Below, in pieces: positions 16,950 to 24,714 of a stretch of 35,659 nucleotides of DNA; within the stretch, counting starts at the first letter, position 1; each line of letters opens with the position of its first letter. A program made the translations under genes and the position numbers. The notes beneath the pieces are model-generated. The model was given only the letters and a program-made list of their open reading frames with translations. It did not search any database and was not told the DNA's origin. The stretch is from positions 1 through 35,659 of the forward strand of contig NZ_LHZU01000111.1 of the NCBI RefSeq assembly GCF_001580995.1. The letters are read 5' to 3'. Source of the stretch: Acetobacter senegalensis. Lineage in GTDB: Bacteria; Pseudomonadota; Alphaproteobacteria; Acetobacterales; Acetobacteraceae.

Positions 16950-17738
16950 ATGTCTTCATCCTTTCTGCGTCGAACTCTAATGCTCGGGATGATCGGGGCT
17001 CTTGGTTTGGGAGGCTTATCAAGCGGAATGGCTCAGACATCTTCTCCCATTACTCTACATGGCAGCATAACCTACCGGGAGCGCATGGCTCTTCCCCCCG
17101 CCACAGTAGAAATACGAATTGTGGATATGACAAACAGGCCCACACAGCCTGAAACCGTATCACGCGCCAGCTTTGCCACTACGCGGCAGGTGCCTATTCC
17201 GTTTCATATCACGCTGAACCGCGCCCTGCTGAAACCGAACCGGGCTTACGGAGTTGTTGCCACCCTTCTGGTGGAGGGACAACCTTGGTTTAAAACCCCT
17301 ATGCCAGCCCCGCTGAACCTCAAAAATCAGTCCAATATTCTACTGACTCTCCGTCGGCATGGTACAAAGCGACCATCTCCCGCTCTTGCTGGCTCCTGGT
17401 ATCTGGTCACGTTAGGGAAAACACTTCTGCAAGACGGCACACCAACACCCACGCTGGAATTGCATGAGGACGGAACCGTTGCAGGCTCCACCATCTGTAA
17501 TCAGATCAATGCGACCATGACCGTAACGGGGGAAAAGCTGAAGTTTGGGCCGGTTGTCACCACGCGTCGGGCCTGCATGGACGCCACAACGGCGGAACGG
17601 GAACGTCTTTTTCTGGCAAGTCTTGAACAGACCAGCGCCTGGCGCATGAATACGCCGGGCGATATGCTGACTTTGCTAAACGACCAGACACAACCGCTTC
17701 TGGTCTTTCATCGTCAGTCACACCTGCCCGTCAAATAA
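16950..17738 (+). CDS. Secreted YbaY-META domain fusion protein
   Basis: Predicted envelope protein of 262 residues. Residues 1-28 form a signal peptide (MSSSFLRRTLMLGMIGALGL...GMAQ) without an obvious lipobox. About residues 32-135 resemble the YbaY/YscW domain: ITLHGSITYRERMALPPATVEIRIVDMT and IPFHITLNRALLKPNRAYGVVATL. About 145-255 resemble a META (HslJ-like) domain: LAGSWYLVTLGK, LELHEDGTVAGSTICNQINATM and the GP.VTTRRAC segment followed by E. The start at 16950 is chosen because GGAGAG lies 5 nt upstream; an earlier in-frame start would add 18 acidic residues before the signal peptide. Role in outer-membrane or stress biology is assumed from the family. Confidence 0.82.
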   Translation: MSSSFLRRTLMLGMIGALGLGGLSSGMAQTSSPITLHGSITYRERMALPPATVEIRIVDMTNRPTQPETVSRASFATTRQVPIPFHITLNRALLKPNRAYGVVATLLVEGQPWFKTPMPAPLNLKNQSNILLTLRRHGTKRPSPALAGSWYLVTLGKTLLQDGTPTPTLELHEDGTVAGSTICNQINATMTVTGEKLKFGPVVTTRRACMDATTAERERLFLASLEQTSAWRMNTPGDMLTLLNDQTQPLLVFHRQSHLPVK

Positions 17739-17751
17739 TCCCGGCGTGGTG

Positions 17752-17779
17752 AAAACGCTCATGCAGAACAGCATGAGCG
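17752..17779 (-). terminator. Terminator of the Mop gene
   Basis: A perfect 9-bp stem CGCTCATGC/GCATGAGCG with a 6-nt loop, followed on the minus strand by TTTT, begins 10 bp after the Mop gene stop. It may also stop plus-strand transcripts of the convergent YbaY-META gene. Confidence 0.65.
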
Positions 17780-17788
17780 CAGAAAAAA

Positions 17789-17998
17789 TCAGTCTACACC
17801 GACCATGACATCAGAAGCCTTGATCACAGCCGTGGCGGGTTCACCCACTGTCAGACCCAGATCGGCAACCGCTTCATTGGTGATGGCGGCCATCACAACG
17901 GCACCACCCGTCAGTTCGATGCTGACATGTGATGTGGTGGCGCCTTTTTGAATGGCGACAACTTTGCCCTGAAGCTGGTTTCGTGCACTGAGTCTCAT
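17789..17998 (-). CDS. Molybdenum-pterin/molybdate-binding protein (Mop, TOBE domain)
   Basis: A 69-residue single Mop domain: MRLSARNQLQGKVVAIQKGA, followed by TTSHVSIEL, then NEAVADLGLTVGEPATAVIKASDVMVGVD. Such free Mop proteins (molbindins) form hexamers that store or buffer molybdate in the cytoplasm. The key RNQLxG start and S..I.L..G..V.A.IT core are intact. No molybdate transporter or cofactor genes adjoin it. A 28-bp perfect palindrome lies 37 bp upstream of the start codon and may control it. Confidence 0.92.
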   Translation of the reverse strand: MRLSARNQLQGKVVAIQKGATTSHVSIELTGGAVVMAAITNEAVADLGLTVGEPATAVIKASDVMVGVD

Positions 17999-18034
17999 GT
18001 CTTCTTCATCCTTTGTTTAAAATACAAGTTTCAC

Positions 18035-18062
18035 ATCACAGAGCGCTATAGCGCTCTGTGAT
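18035..18062. promoter_or_regulatory. 28-bp perfect palindrome upstream of the Mop gene
   Basis: Each half reads ATCACAGAGCGCTA outside to centre, with no loop and no mismatch. It lies 12 bp after the stop of the upstream hypothetical gene and 37 bp before the Mop start. A dyad operator (for example for a molybdate-responsive regulator) or a terminator hairpin are the two options. The lack of a T run after it argues against a standard terminator, and it does not obviously match the ModE consensus known to me. Confidence 0.55.
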
Positions 18063-18073
18063 CTTCAATCACG

Positions 18074-18469
18074 TCAGTTCAGTTTGCCTCTATTGGCTTT
18101 CTGCTCCTGCCGTAATTGCTGGTGCAGATGCAGCCCGCGCATCAGCCGGTCGGAATCCTCAGGTGTCAGCACCAGCCCAATCGGGCCAAACGCCGGATGC
18201 TGAAACGCCAGCACCGAACCTTCTGTCCGTGCTTCCGGCTGAAGCGCCCATCTGGTGCGGGTAACAGGTGTAAAACGTGCCCCTTCAATCGGCTGCACAT
18301 CCTGATCAGCCAGCATCGTCTCCCGCACACGGCCCAGAACACTGATCAGGTGGGTAACCTGTTCCAGTGAAAGCGGAACCTCCACTTTAGGTTCTGTGCC
18401 CTCTCCTGAAAGCGTCATCTGAACCGATTTGTGATCGTCAGACAGCGTAAGGTCTATTTTTGAAGACAT
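18074..18469 (-). CDS. Hypothetical protein, 131 residues
   Basis: I do not recognise the family. MSSKIDLTLSDDHKSVQMTL, followed by a segment SLEQVTHLISVLGRVRETM, looks like a small alpha/beta protein, and the central part (FQHPAFGPIGLVLTPEDSDRLMRGLHLH) is conserved-looking. The tail is basic (RQEQKANRGKLN). No signal peptide or membrane segment. The ATG at 18469 is chosen because GAGG lies about 9 nt upstream; a start 20 codons earlier lacks such a site. It lies downstream of ispE on the same strand and may belong to its transcript. Confidence 0.65.
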   Translation of the reverse strand: MSSKIDLTLSDDHKSVQMTLSGEGTEPKVEVPLSLEQVTHLISVLGRVRETMLADQDVQPIEGARFTPVTRTRWALQPEARTEGSVLAFQHPAFGPIGLVLTPEDSDRLMRGLHLHQQLRQEQKANRGKLN

Positions 18470-18586
18470 GATGCGCACCTCTTCCTGCTGGCCTTCACTG
18501 TGCCCGATATCCTTCACCATACGCTTCAATGAGGGAGAACATCTGTTTCTGCCCTGCCTCTCTGCGCGTCTGGCCCGTGGTGCTCC

Positions 18587-18608
18587 ATAAAGGAAGACAC
18601 TCCTTTAT
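18587..18608 (-). repeat. Short hairpin after ispE
   Basis: Perfect 8-bp inverted repeat ATAAAGGA/TCCTTTAT with a 6-nt loop, 36 bp past the ispE stop. No T run follows on the minus strand, so it may be a weak terminator or an RNA-stability element between ispE and the hypothetical gene. Confidence 0.35.
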
Positions 18609-18643
18609 ATATGGGGCTCTTGTATGGTTTCCGCCAGAGCGGC

Positions 18644-19546
18644 TTACGCCAAGGCTCCGCCCCACACCCACCATGACGGGTGGTCTGCCCCAAGCGCATG
18701 CGCCGCCTTGCGTGCGTCTTCAGCAGAAGGGAATAGCGCAAAACAGGTTGCACCAGACCCACTCATTCGAGCCAGCAGACAATCTTCCTGCCCCGCAAGA
18801 GCAGAGAGAACAGTCCTGACGGGCGGACACACCTCACAAGCCGGGGCTTCAAGGCAGTTACCCAGCCGGGCCAGATCATTCGCCATATCCTGCGCCGATT
18901 TCCACTCTGCTGGCAGAATCGCCCGCTCCCGGAACGCACTATCCCGTTTCCGGAATACGTCCGGGGTGGAGACAGCCTGCCCACAATTCACCAGCACCAT
19001 GCCACATGCCGGCAGATGAGGCGCAGCAGAGAGATGCTCGCCTATTCCTTCCATCCGCGCAGTCTGACTGGCGACGCAAACTGGCACATCGGCCCCTAGC
19101 TTTTCCGCCAGATGCATCAATGTGCCCACAGGGACATCCACCTGCCATGCCCGCGCCAGCAAACGGATTGCCGCAGCAGCGTCGGCTGAACCGCCACCAA
19201 TGCCAGACGCCACGGGCAGTTCCTTGGTCAGAACAAGCCGCCCGCCCTGCACGTGGGCAGAAGAACCGCTGACAGAACGCAACGCCGCCGCTGCCTTCAT
19301 CACCAGATTATCCGGCCCGGCAGCATCCGCCCCCAAGGTTTGACCAAAGCGCCCTGTCAGTTCCAGATGCAATGGTTCCGCACCGGGCTGATACTGCAAA
19401 CTGTCCCCGGCACCGGCAAACACCACAAGACTATCCAGCAGATGGTAGCCATCCGGGCGCTTGCCCGTAACGTGCAGATACAGGTTGATCTTGGCGTGAG
19501 CCTGTTCTGTCAGAATCTGTGTTGATGGGTCCATTATGGCTGACAT
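18644..19546 (-). CDS. ispE: 4-diphosphocytidyl-2-C-methyl-D-erythritol kinase
   Basis: Phosphorylates CDP-methylerythritol in the non-mevalonate isoprenoid pathway, supplying precursors for ubiquinone, undecaprenol and hopanoids. GHMP kinase of 300 residues. It has AHAKINLYLHV (Lys19), RPDGYHLLDSL, the ATP-binding PVASGIGGGSADAAAAI (111-127) and LGADVPVC with the catalytic Asp153. The C-terminal MSGSGATCFALF is also standard. Its ATG overlaps the stop of the TPR gene by one base (TGATG), indicating translational coupling. An upstream GTG is possible but less likely. Confidence 0.96.
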   Translation of the reverse strand: MSAIMDPSTQILTEQAHAKINLYLHVTGKRPDGYHLLDSLVVFAGAGDSLQYQPGAEPLHLELTGRFGQTLGADAAGPDNLVMKAAAALRSVSGSSAHVQGGRLVLTKELPVASGIGGGSADAAAAIRLLARAWQVDVPVGTLMHLAEKLGADVPVCVASQTARMEGIGEHLSAAPHLPACGMVLVNCGQAVSTPDVFRKRDSAFRERAILPAEWKSAQDMANDLARLGNCLEAPACEVCPPVRTVLSALAGQEDCLLARMSGSGATCFALFPSAEDARKAAHALGADHPSWWVWGGALA

Positions 19547-21408
19547 CACGGCGTTTGCTTTCCTCCAGGCTGGCCTGCTGGTGCGTCTGCCTTTGCGGGA
19601 GACGCGTGTTGAATCTGTTCGGCTTTCTTGTCACCTGAGGCCGCAGCCCGTGCAAGAGCGGCACGTATAAGCGCTTCATCTCCCGGTTCAGGCTTCAGAC
19701 CAAGTGCTACGTTCCACTGATCCACTGCCTCGCTGTGTCGGCCAGCGCGCCAGTAGGCCTCGCCAAGGTGGTAATTGACTTCCGGATCTTCCGGCGTCTG
19801 TTCCGCTGCCTGTTCCAGCAGCATGATCCCTTCCTTAAGGTCTCCCTGCTCCACCCGCACCCAGCCCAGACTGTCACGAATGGCGGCATCCTGCGGGGAC
19901 AGCGCGATCGCCCGGCGCAGCAGCTTTTCCGCTTCAGGCAGATCTTCCTTCCGCTCAGCCATGGAATAGCCAAGGGAGTTCAGCAAGACAGGTTCGTCAG
20001 GAGCAAGGACGAGAGCGGCCTTCAAGTCCGCTTTGGCGTGCGGCCAGTCTCCCATCTCGTGGTACGCCATGGACCGCAGAAACAGCAGGGACCAATCCAC
20101 CGCCTTTTTAGGGGTGGCAAGCGCTATGGCCTGCGTATAGGCGGCTATGGCCCCTTTCCAGTCTTTCTGGGCGGAAAGGGTGTTCCCCAGCGCCCGGACG
20201 GGAAGAATCAGATTGGGGGACTCCTGCACCAGCCGGTTCAGTTTTTCCCGCGCCTCATCCAGATTGCCCGTGGAGCCATCTGCCAACGCAAGCCGGAATG
20301 CCGCAACCGGTGCCAAAGGGTCTGTTTGCGGGATACGCAGCAATGTCTCCCGCGCCGCTGTCTGATGCCCCTCATCATCCTGAATTTCAGCCAACATCAG
20401 CCGCGCTTCTGCCAGATGAGGGTCCAGCCCCAGCGCAAACCCCAGCATCAGGCGGGAGGCCTCATCAAACTGATGATCATTCGGCATGGGCCGGTTTTCC
20501 TGCCCGGCGGCGTTCTGGCGAGACTGCTGAAGCGATTGCTGCCTTAACAAAAAAGCCGTCAACACATAGGCACGCGCCACCCCCTGCTGTGGGGAGGCTA
20601 CTGGAAAGTGGCTGATGGAGGCCTGTAACTGTGTGCCTGCCAGCGCCAGAACGGGGTCTGCTTCAAGCATGGAGCGGAGCAGATTACGGGCCTTGGTCTG
20701 CTCCCCCTGCGCCCAGAACCACGCAGCATAGGACCGGGTCAGCAGCAGATCATACCCCGGCATCATACGGGCAGAGAGAGCAAACAGATCTCCCGCCTGC
20801 GCCTTTTTCTGCGCAACCTGCGCGATCAGCGCGGCATGGAGCGTATAGAACGGCACCAGCACGGACCCCTGAATATGGGTCAGAGCGGCAATGGCCTCAT
20901 CGGCCTGGCCTTGGGCCTGATGGCACCATGCCTGAAGCATGGGCATGATCAAATGCGCCATGGGGTCCGCCCCGGCCTGTTGATAATAGCGAGAGGCGGC
21001 AGGCCAGTCTCCGCGCACCGCGGCGTCATTCCCCAGCACCAGAGAAGAAATAATGGTCTGCCCGCCCGGTAGCGCGGCGTTGAGATGCGCCAGAGGCACT
21101 GCCTCCGGGTCTCCTGCCATGACGCTGCGCACAAAAGCCTGCTTCACCAGATCCTTGTTGGACGGGTCAGCCGCCGCAGCGGCCCTAAAGGCGCGGGCGG
21201 CATCCAGATCATCCCCGTTATGGGTTGCGACCACCGCTGTCAGAAAAGCGCCCGAATCGACATGCCCGTGTTGACCGCCAGCCTGATCCTGATGCGGCTC
21301 CGCCGAATGGACTTCAGCCGCCGTAGCATCCCGCGCAGCAACAGCGGGTGTCAGCACAGATGCAGAAAGCAGCAGGAAAACCGTAGGCAGAAGGCGACAA
21401 AACAGCAT
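19546..21408 (-). CDS. Exported tetratricopeptide-repeat protein
   Basis: A 620-residue protein with an N-terminal signal peptide (MLFCRLLPTVFLLLSASVLTPAVAA). After it comes a His-rich linker (AEPHQDQAGGQHGHVDSG), then a long array of TPR-like helices. The C-terminal repeats are the clearest: ALVLAPDEPVLLNSLGYSMA, AIALSPQDAAIRDSLGWVR and EDPEVNYHLGEAYWRAGRHSEAV. Such proteins are scaffolds in the periplasm or envelope. The ATG at 21408 is chosen because AAGGG lies upstream at good spacing and a signal peptide follows; the frame remains open for 107 codons further upstream but that part overlaps the divergent gene's promoter zone. Translationally coupled to ispE. The pairing with ispE is seen in other alphaproteobacteria, but no functional link is known to me. 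Confidence 0.88.
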   Translation of the reverse strand: MLFCRLLPTVFLLLSASVLTPAVAARDATAAEVHSAEPHQDQAGGQHGHVDSGAFLTAVVATHNGDDLDAARAFRAAAAADPSNKDLVKQAFVRSVMAGDPEAVPLAHLNAALPGGQTIISSLVLGNDAAVRGDWPAASRYYQQAGADPMAHLIMPMLQAWCHQAQGQADEAIAALTHIQGSVLVPFYTLHAALIAQVAQKKAQAGDLFALSARMMPGYDLLLTRSYAAWFWAQGEQTKARNLLRSMLEADPVLALAGTQLQASISHFPVASPQQGVARAYVLTAFLLRQQSLQQSRQNAAGQENRPMPNDHQFDEASRLMLGFALGLDPHLAEARLMLAEIQDDEGHQTAARETLLRIPQTDPLAPVAAFRLALADGSTGNLDEAREKLNRLVQESPNLILPVRALGNTLSAQKDWKGAIAAYTQAIALATPKKAVDWSLLFLRSMAYHEMGDWPHAKADLKAALVLAPDEPVLLNSLGYSMAERKEDLPEAEKLLRRAIALSPQDAAIRDSLGWVRVEQGDLKEGIMLLEQAAEQTPEDPEVNYHLGEAYWRAGRHSEAVDQWNVALGLKPEPGDEALIRAALARAAASGDKKAEQIQHASPAKADAPAGQPGGKQTP

Positions 21409-21549
21409 AATGACCCTTATCCAGGAGCGGCTCAGGCCCCAAAACCCTTCGGGCGGCCCCGTTCCGGCAACAACTGGGGAGAATGACATGAACGGCGGAC
21501 ACTTCTCTACCCTGCCCGCAGCCAACCGCCAAACTGCCCCCTTCTCCGT

Positions 21550-22458
21550 ATGGTTTACATGATGGATGGCGCTCTGTCTCTTCTCCACCTCTATGCGGAA
21601 TGGGGGGTGGACACGGCTGTTGAGGATGCGCCGCTGGACCATCGGCTGGCACGCCTTGCTCCGTTGCCTGTTCTGCAGGAGACCGGGCGTCAGAGCCGGA
21701 ACCATCAGGACCATGATCCTCACAGACACAGCCCCCCCCCTGCCGCCGGGCCGCAGGCGCGGAAAACACCGGCAACGCCTGCTCCTGCTTCAGCGCAGCG
21801 CTCTTCCAGCAGTTCCCCTGCCTCACTATCGGCCGCAGGGCCTGCATTGCTTGCAGACAGCATTGCACAGGCACGCGCTGTAGCCGCTGCCGCCACGTCA
21901 CCCGACTCCCTGAAAGCGGCGGTGGAGCAGTTTGATTCCTGCTCACTACGCATAACAGCCATGCACACCCTCTTCCCAGAGGGGCCCATGCACGCTCCTC
22001 TGATGATTATCGGGGAAGCGCCAGACGCCGATGAAGACCGTAGTGGCCATGTTTTTTCTGGCCTGTCCGGCACATTGCTGGACCAGATGCTGAGCGCCAT
22101 CGGGCTGGCACGGGATTCACTGCTGCTAGCCACGGCTCTTCCCTGGCGGCCACCCGGAGGAAGACCCCCTACAGACGCCGAACGCCGTATCTGTCAGCCG
22201 TTTCTGGAGCGGGCCATTGCCCTGTTTGCACCGCAGCGGCTTCTGCTGTGCGGACGCCTGCCTGCCCACCTTTTAACGGGAACCAACAAGGCCCTGCCGC
22301 GTAGAAGCTGGCAGCCAGTAAGTGTAGCCGGTCTGCCTGCCCCCGTGCCTGCGCTGATCATGCGACACCCGCTGCAATTACGTGCCAGCCCGACTGCCAG
22401 AAAGGACATCTGGAACGATCTGCTGCTTGTTGCCCAAATGCTACAGCAAAATGGTTGA
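21550..22458 (+). CDS. Uracil-DNA glycosylase family 4-like, Fe-S ligands partly lost
   Basis: DNA repair glycosylase of 302 residues. The N-terminal helix ALSLLHLYAEWGVD is followed by a disordered Pro/Ser/Ala-rich linker (about 50-95). The core begins near residue 120: LMIIGEAPDADEDRSG (motif 1, normally GEAPG), SGTLLDQML, ALPWRPPGGRPP (normally CRPP), and MRHP (273-274 HP, motif 2). Family 4 enzymes hold a 4Fe-4S cluster with four Cys. Here Cys131 and Cys215 remain, but the other two positions are Phe128 and Trp199, so a normal cluster is unlikely. The linker is encoded across a C9 run (21732-21740). Start among ATGs at 21550, 21559 and 21562 is uncertain. It diverges from the TPR gene. 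Confidence 0.83.
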   Translation: MVYMMDGALSLLHLYAEWGVDTAVEDAPLDHRLARLAPLPVLQETGRQSRNHQDHDPHRHSPPPAAGPQARKTPATPAPASAQRSSSSSPASLSAAGPALLADSIAQARAVAAAATSPDSLKAAVEQFDSCSLRITAMHTLFPEGPMHAPLMIIGEAPDADEDRSGHVFSGLSGTLLDQMLSAIGLARDSLLLATALPWRPPGGRPPTDAERRICQPFLERAIALFAPQRLLLCGRLPAHLLTGTNKALPRRSWQPVSVAGLPAPVPALIMRHPLQLRASPTARKDIWNDLLLVAQMLQQNG

Positions 22459-22560
22459 AAACAGATTGTGACAACAGGAACATGATCCTGACACAAAAAT
22501 AATCATGCAGTGATCGAACAGAATTTTCCTTAAGAAACACAAGTAGTTCTTTAATAATTT

Positions 22561-22584
22561 GCCCGCTATTCAGGCGGGCCTTTG
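22561..22584 (+). terminator. Candidate terminator after the glycosylase gene
   Basis: GCCCGC/GCGGGC, a 6-bp GC stem with a 7-nt loop, followed by CTTTG, lies about 100 bp after the glycosylase stop and before the transglycosylase start. The T run is short, so confidence is moderate. Confidence 0.45.
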
Positions 22585-22668
22585 CCCCGTACCCAAAGGA
22601 GGGCCCCGCTGTGCTTCCGGACCACCAAACTTGCTTTTTGGAGCAGAACCTCATAGACCCCGCCAGCC

Positions 22669-24606
22669 ATGCGAGCGATAGGTCAAATTTCTCATAATAT
22701 CGCAGCGAGGGCCTTTATGGCCGGAGCAGCCCTGTTGGCTAGTGCAACCGTCGTAGCGACGCGCGCCCATGCCAAGCCGCCCGAACCCGGGCCAGACACG
22801 CACAGCGAGGAGCTGGCGATGGTCTTGCCCAGGCAGGCGTTTCCGGAAGGGGATGACATCCCTCTGCCGAAGCCCCTATCCCCTGAAGTTGATACCCAGA
22901 TCCGCGCCATTTTCCGCCTGCAAAGGCAGGGGGCCTTTGCGGAAGCCATTACCAGCACCACCCGCCTGACAGATTCCACCCTGCTGGGCGATATTGAGGC
23001 GGACCGTTACCTCAACCCCGCCTACCACCCCGGTGCGACAGAACTACGGGGCTGGCTGAAAAAATATACCTCCTACGCCGATGCCGCCGCCATCTGGGCC
23101 CGGCTGGCAGCCCTGCCACAGCGTGGGGGCCCTCTGCCTCCTGCTCCGGCTGGCGAGCATCTGACCCCCGAACATGCGACCATTCCGGCTGATCCGCTCA
23201 CCCGCGATTATACGCGCAACCCCTTGCTGGATCGCACCTTGCGGGAACGCACGGGGTGGGGCCTGAAGGGCGTACACAGCGCCCTGAAACTGATTACCGC
23301 CACACCGGGCATGACCCCCGCCTATGCCGCACAGCTTCAGGCCGAGACAGCACAGGCCATGCTGGATGCAGGCGAGACAGATTTTGCGCTGGATATTGCC
23401 CGGACTGCTGTTGAAAGCGCCAAGGGCAACAATGCTCTCGCCGGGTTTGTAGCGGGGCTGGCCCTGTGGCAGCAGGAACAGTATGCGCAGGCCGCGCCGT
23501 TCTTTGAACGCGCTTCCCACGCCCGCAACGCCACCCCGGAAATGCGGGCTGCCTGCGCCTTCTGGGCTGCACGGGCGCATGAAAAGCTGGGCAGCGACCG
23601 CGCGCGCCATTTATGGCTGCAACATGCGGAAGCCTTCCCCAACAGTTTCTATGGCCTTCTGGCGGCCCATATCCTGCACCCCGCTGCGGGCAACCACAGC
23701 CGGGATCACACCCACAAGATCAATTTCGCACCGCTGGAGGAAGCCTCCCGGCCCTCCGCCCCCGTGTTGACAGAAATTGATATTGAAGCCGTTGGCAGCA
23801 CAGAGATCGGTCGTCGTGTTTTTGCCCTGCTTCAGGTGGGCGAGCAGGAACGGGCTGAAAACACCATCCGCCGCGCTTGGCCGGACCTGCGTGATGTCAC
23901 GCTCGCCCGCTCCTTCCAGCTTGTGGCGGAATCCGCTGGCCTTCATGATCTGGCCACCGAGATGTCAGACGCACTGGCAGCGCATGAAGCGCATGGCAAA
24001 GAACATGATGATCTGCCGTTGCCGCTGCTAAAGCCACGGCATGGCTTCACCATGGACCCGGCCTTGGTCTATGCACTGACACGGCTGGAATCCAATTTTG
24101 ATCCACAGGCTGTTTCCGGAGCAGGCGCACATGGGCTGATGCAGATCCGCCCGCTAACGGCTGACTTTGTGACCAGCGGTTCCTCAACCACCATCAGCCG
24201 CCGGTTTGAAAATGCCGCCACGGCCCTGCACGACCCCAGCCTCAATCTGGAAATCGGACAGCGTTATGTGCAGTATCTGGCTGATCTGACCCAGCATAAC
24301 ACGCACCTCTCCGTCCGCGGTGGGGACATGATCCGCCTGCTGGCCAGCTACAACGCTGGCCCCTCCGCACTGGCACGGTGGGAAAAAGCGGCGGCGGCCT
24401 CAGATGATCCGCTGCTGTTCATGGAGCTGATTCCGAACACGGAAACACGGGATTATGTGCACCGTGCCCTGTCCTATCTGTGGATTTATGCCTCAAAACT
24501 CAAACTGCCCACGCCATCCCTTACGGCGTTGACACTCAACAAATGGCCTGACTTTGCGGATGAACAGGCGCTGGCACAAACACTAAACCTGCGCGTCCTG
24601 CACTGA
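22669..24606 (+). CDS. Soluble lytic murein transglycosylase (Slt70-like)
   Basis: Periplasmic enzyme that cleaves the MurNAc-GlcNAc bond of peptidoglycan with formation of the 1,6-anhydro end. 645 residues with a signal peptide ending near ATRAHA (about residue 35). The middle part is an alpha-helical superhelix of TPR-like repeats (AAIWARLAAL, ALAGFVAGLALWQQEQYAQA). The C-terminal SLT domain has ALTRLESNFDPQAVSGAGAHGLMQI with catalytic Glu474, then RLLASYNAGPSALARW and NTETRDYVHRAL, all diagnostic. The length and order match Slt70. The start ATG has no strong ribosome site, but it gives a good signal peptide. Confidence 0.94.
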   Translation: MRAIGQISHNIAARAFMAGAALLASATVVATRAHAKPPEPGPDTHSEELAMVLPRQAFPEGDDIPLPKPLSPEVDTQIRAIFRLQRQGAFAEAITSTTRLTDSTLLGDIEADRYLNPAYHPGATELRGWLKKYTSYADAAAIWARLAALPQRGGPLPPAPAGEHLTPEHATIPADPLTRDYTRNPLLDRTLRERTGWGLKGVHSALKLITATPGMTPAYAAQLQAETAQAMLDAGETDFALDIARTAVESAKGNNALAGFVAGLALWQQEQYAQAAPFFERASHARNATPEMRAACAFWAARAHEKLGSDRARHLWLQHAEAFPNSFYGLLAAHILHPAAGNHSRDHTHKINFAPLEEASRPSAPVLTEIDIEAVGSTEIGRRVFALLQVGEQERAENTIRRAWPDLRDVTLARSFQLVAESAGLHDLATEMSDALAAHEAHGKEHDDLPLPLLKPRHGFTMDPALVYALTRLESNFDPQAVSGAGAHGLMQIRPLTADFVTSGSSTTISRRFENAATALHDPSLNLEIGQRYVQYLADLTQHNTHLSVRGGDMIRLLASYNAGPSALARWEKAAAASDDPLLFMELIPNTETRDYVHRALSYLWIYASKLKLPTPSLTALTLNKWPDFADEQALAQTLNLRVLH

Positions 24607-24646
24607 AGGCTGGCGGATATCAGTCCGCCTCCTTGCCCCCAGCCTT
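24606..24646. terminator. Compound hairpin between convergent genes
   Basis: An outer AAGGCTG/CAGCCTT pair encloses GGCGGA/TCCGCC. It begins at the transglycosylase stop and faces the convergent metallopeptidase gene. Only TTTGG follows the outer stem on the plus strand, so its function as terminator is plausible but weak. Confidence 0.35.
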
Positions 24647-24714
24647 TGGCGCTCTCCCCATCATCTCGCTTACCGCGCAGGCTGACCAGCCAGTGCGGTT
24701 TTGGCATCCAGACT

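Noticed and set aside
21409..21729. N-terminal extension of the TPR protein by 107 residues
   Set aside because: The extension precedes a clear signal peptide with its own ribosome site and overlaps the divergent glycosylase start.
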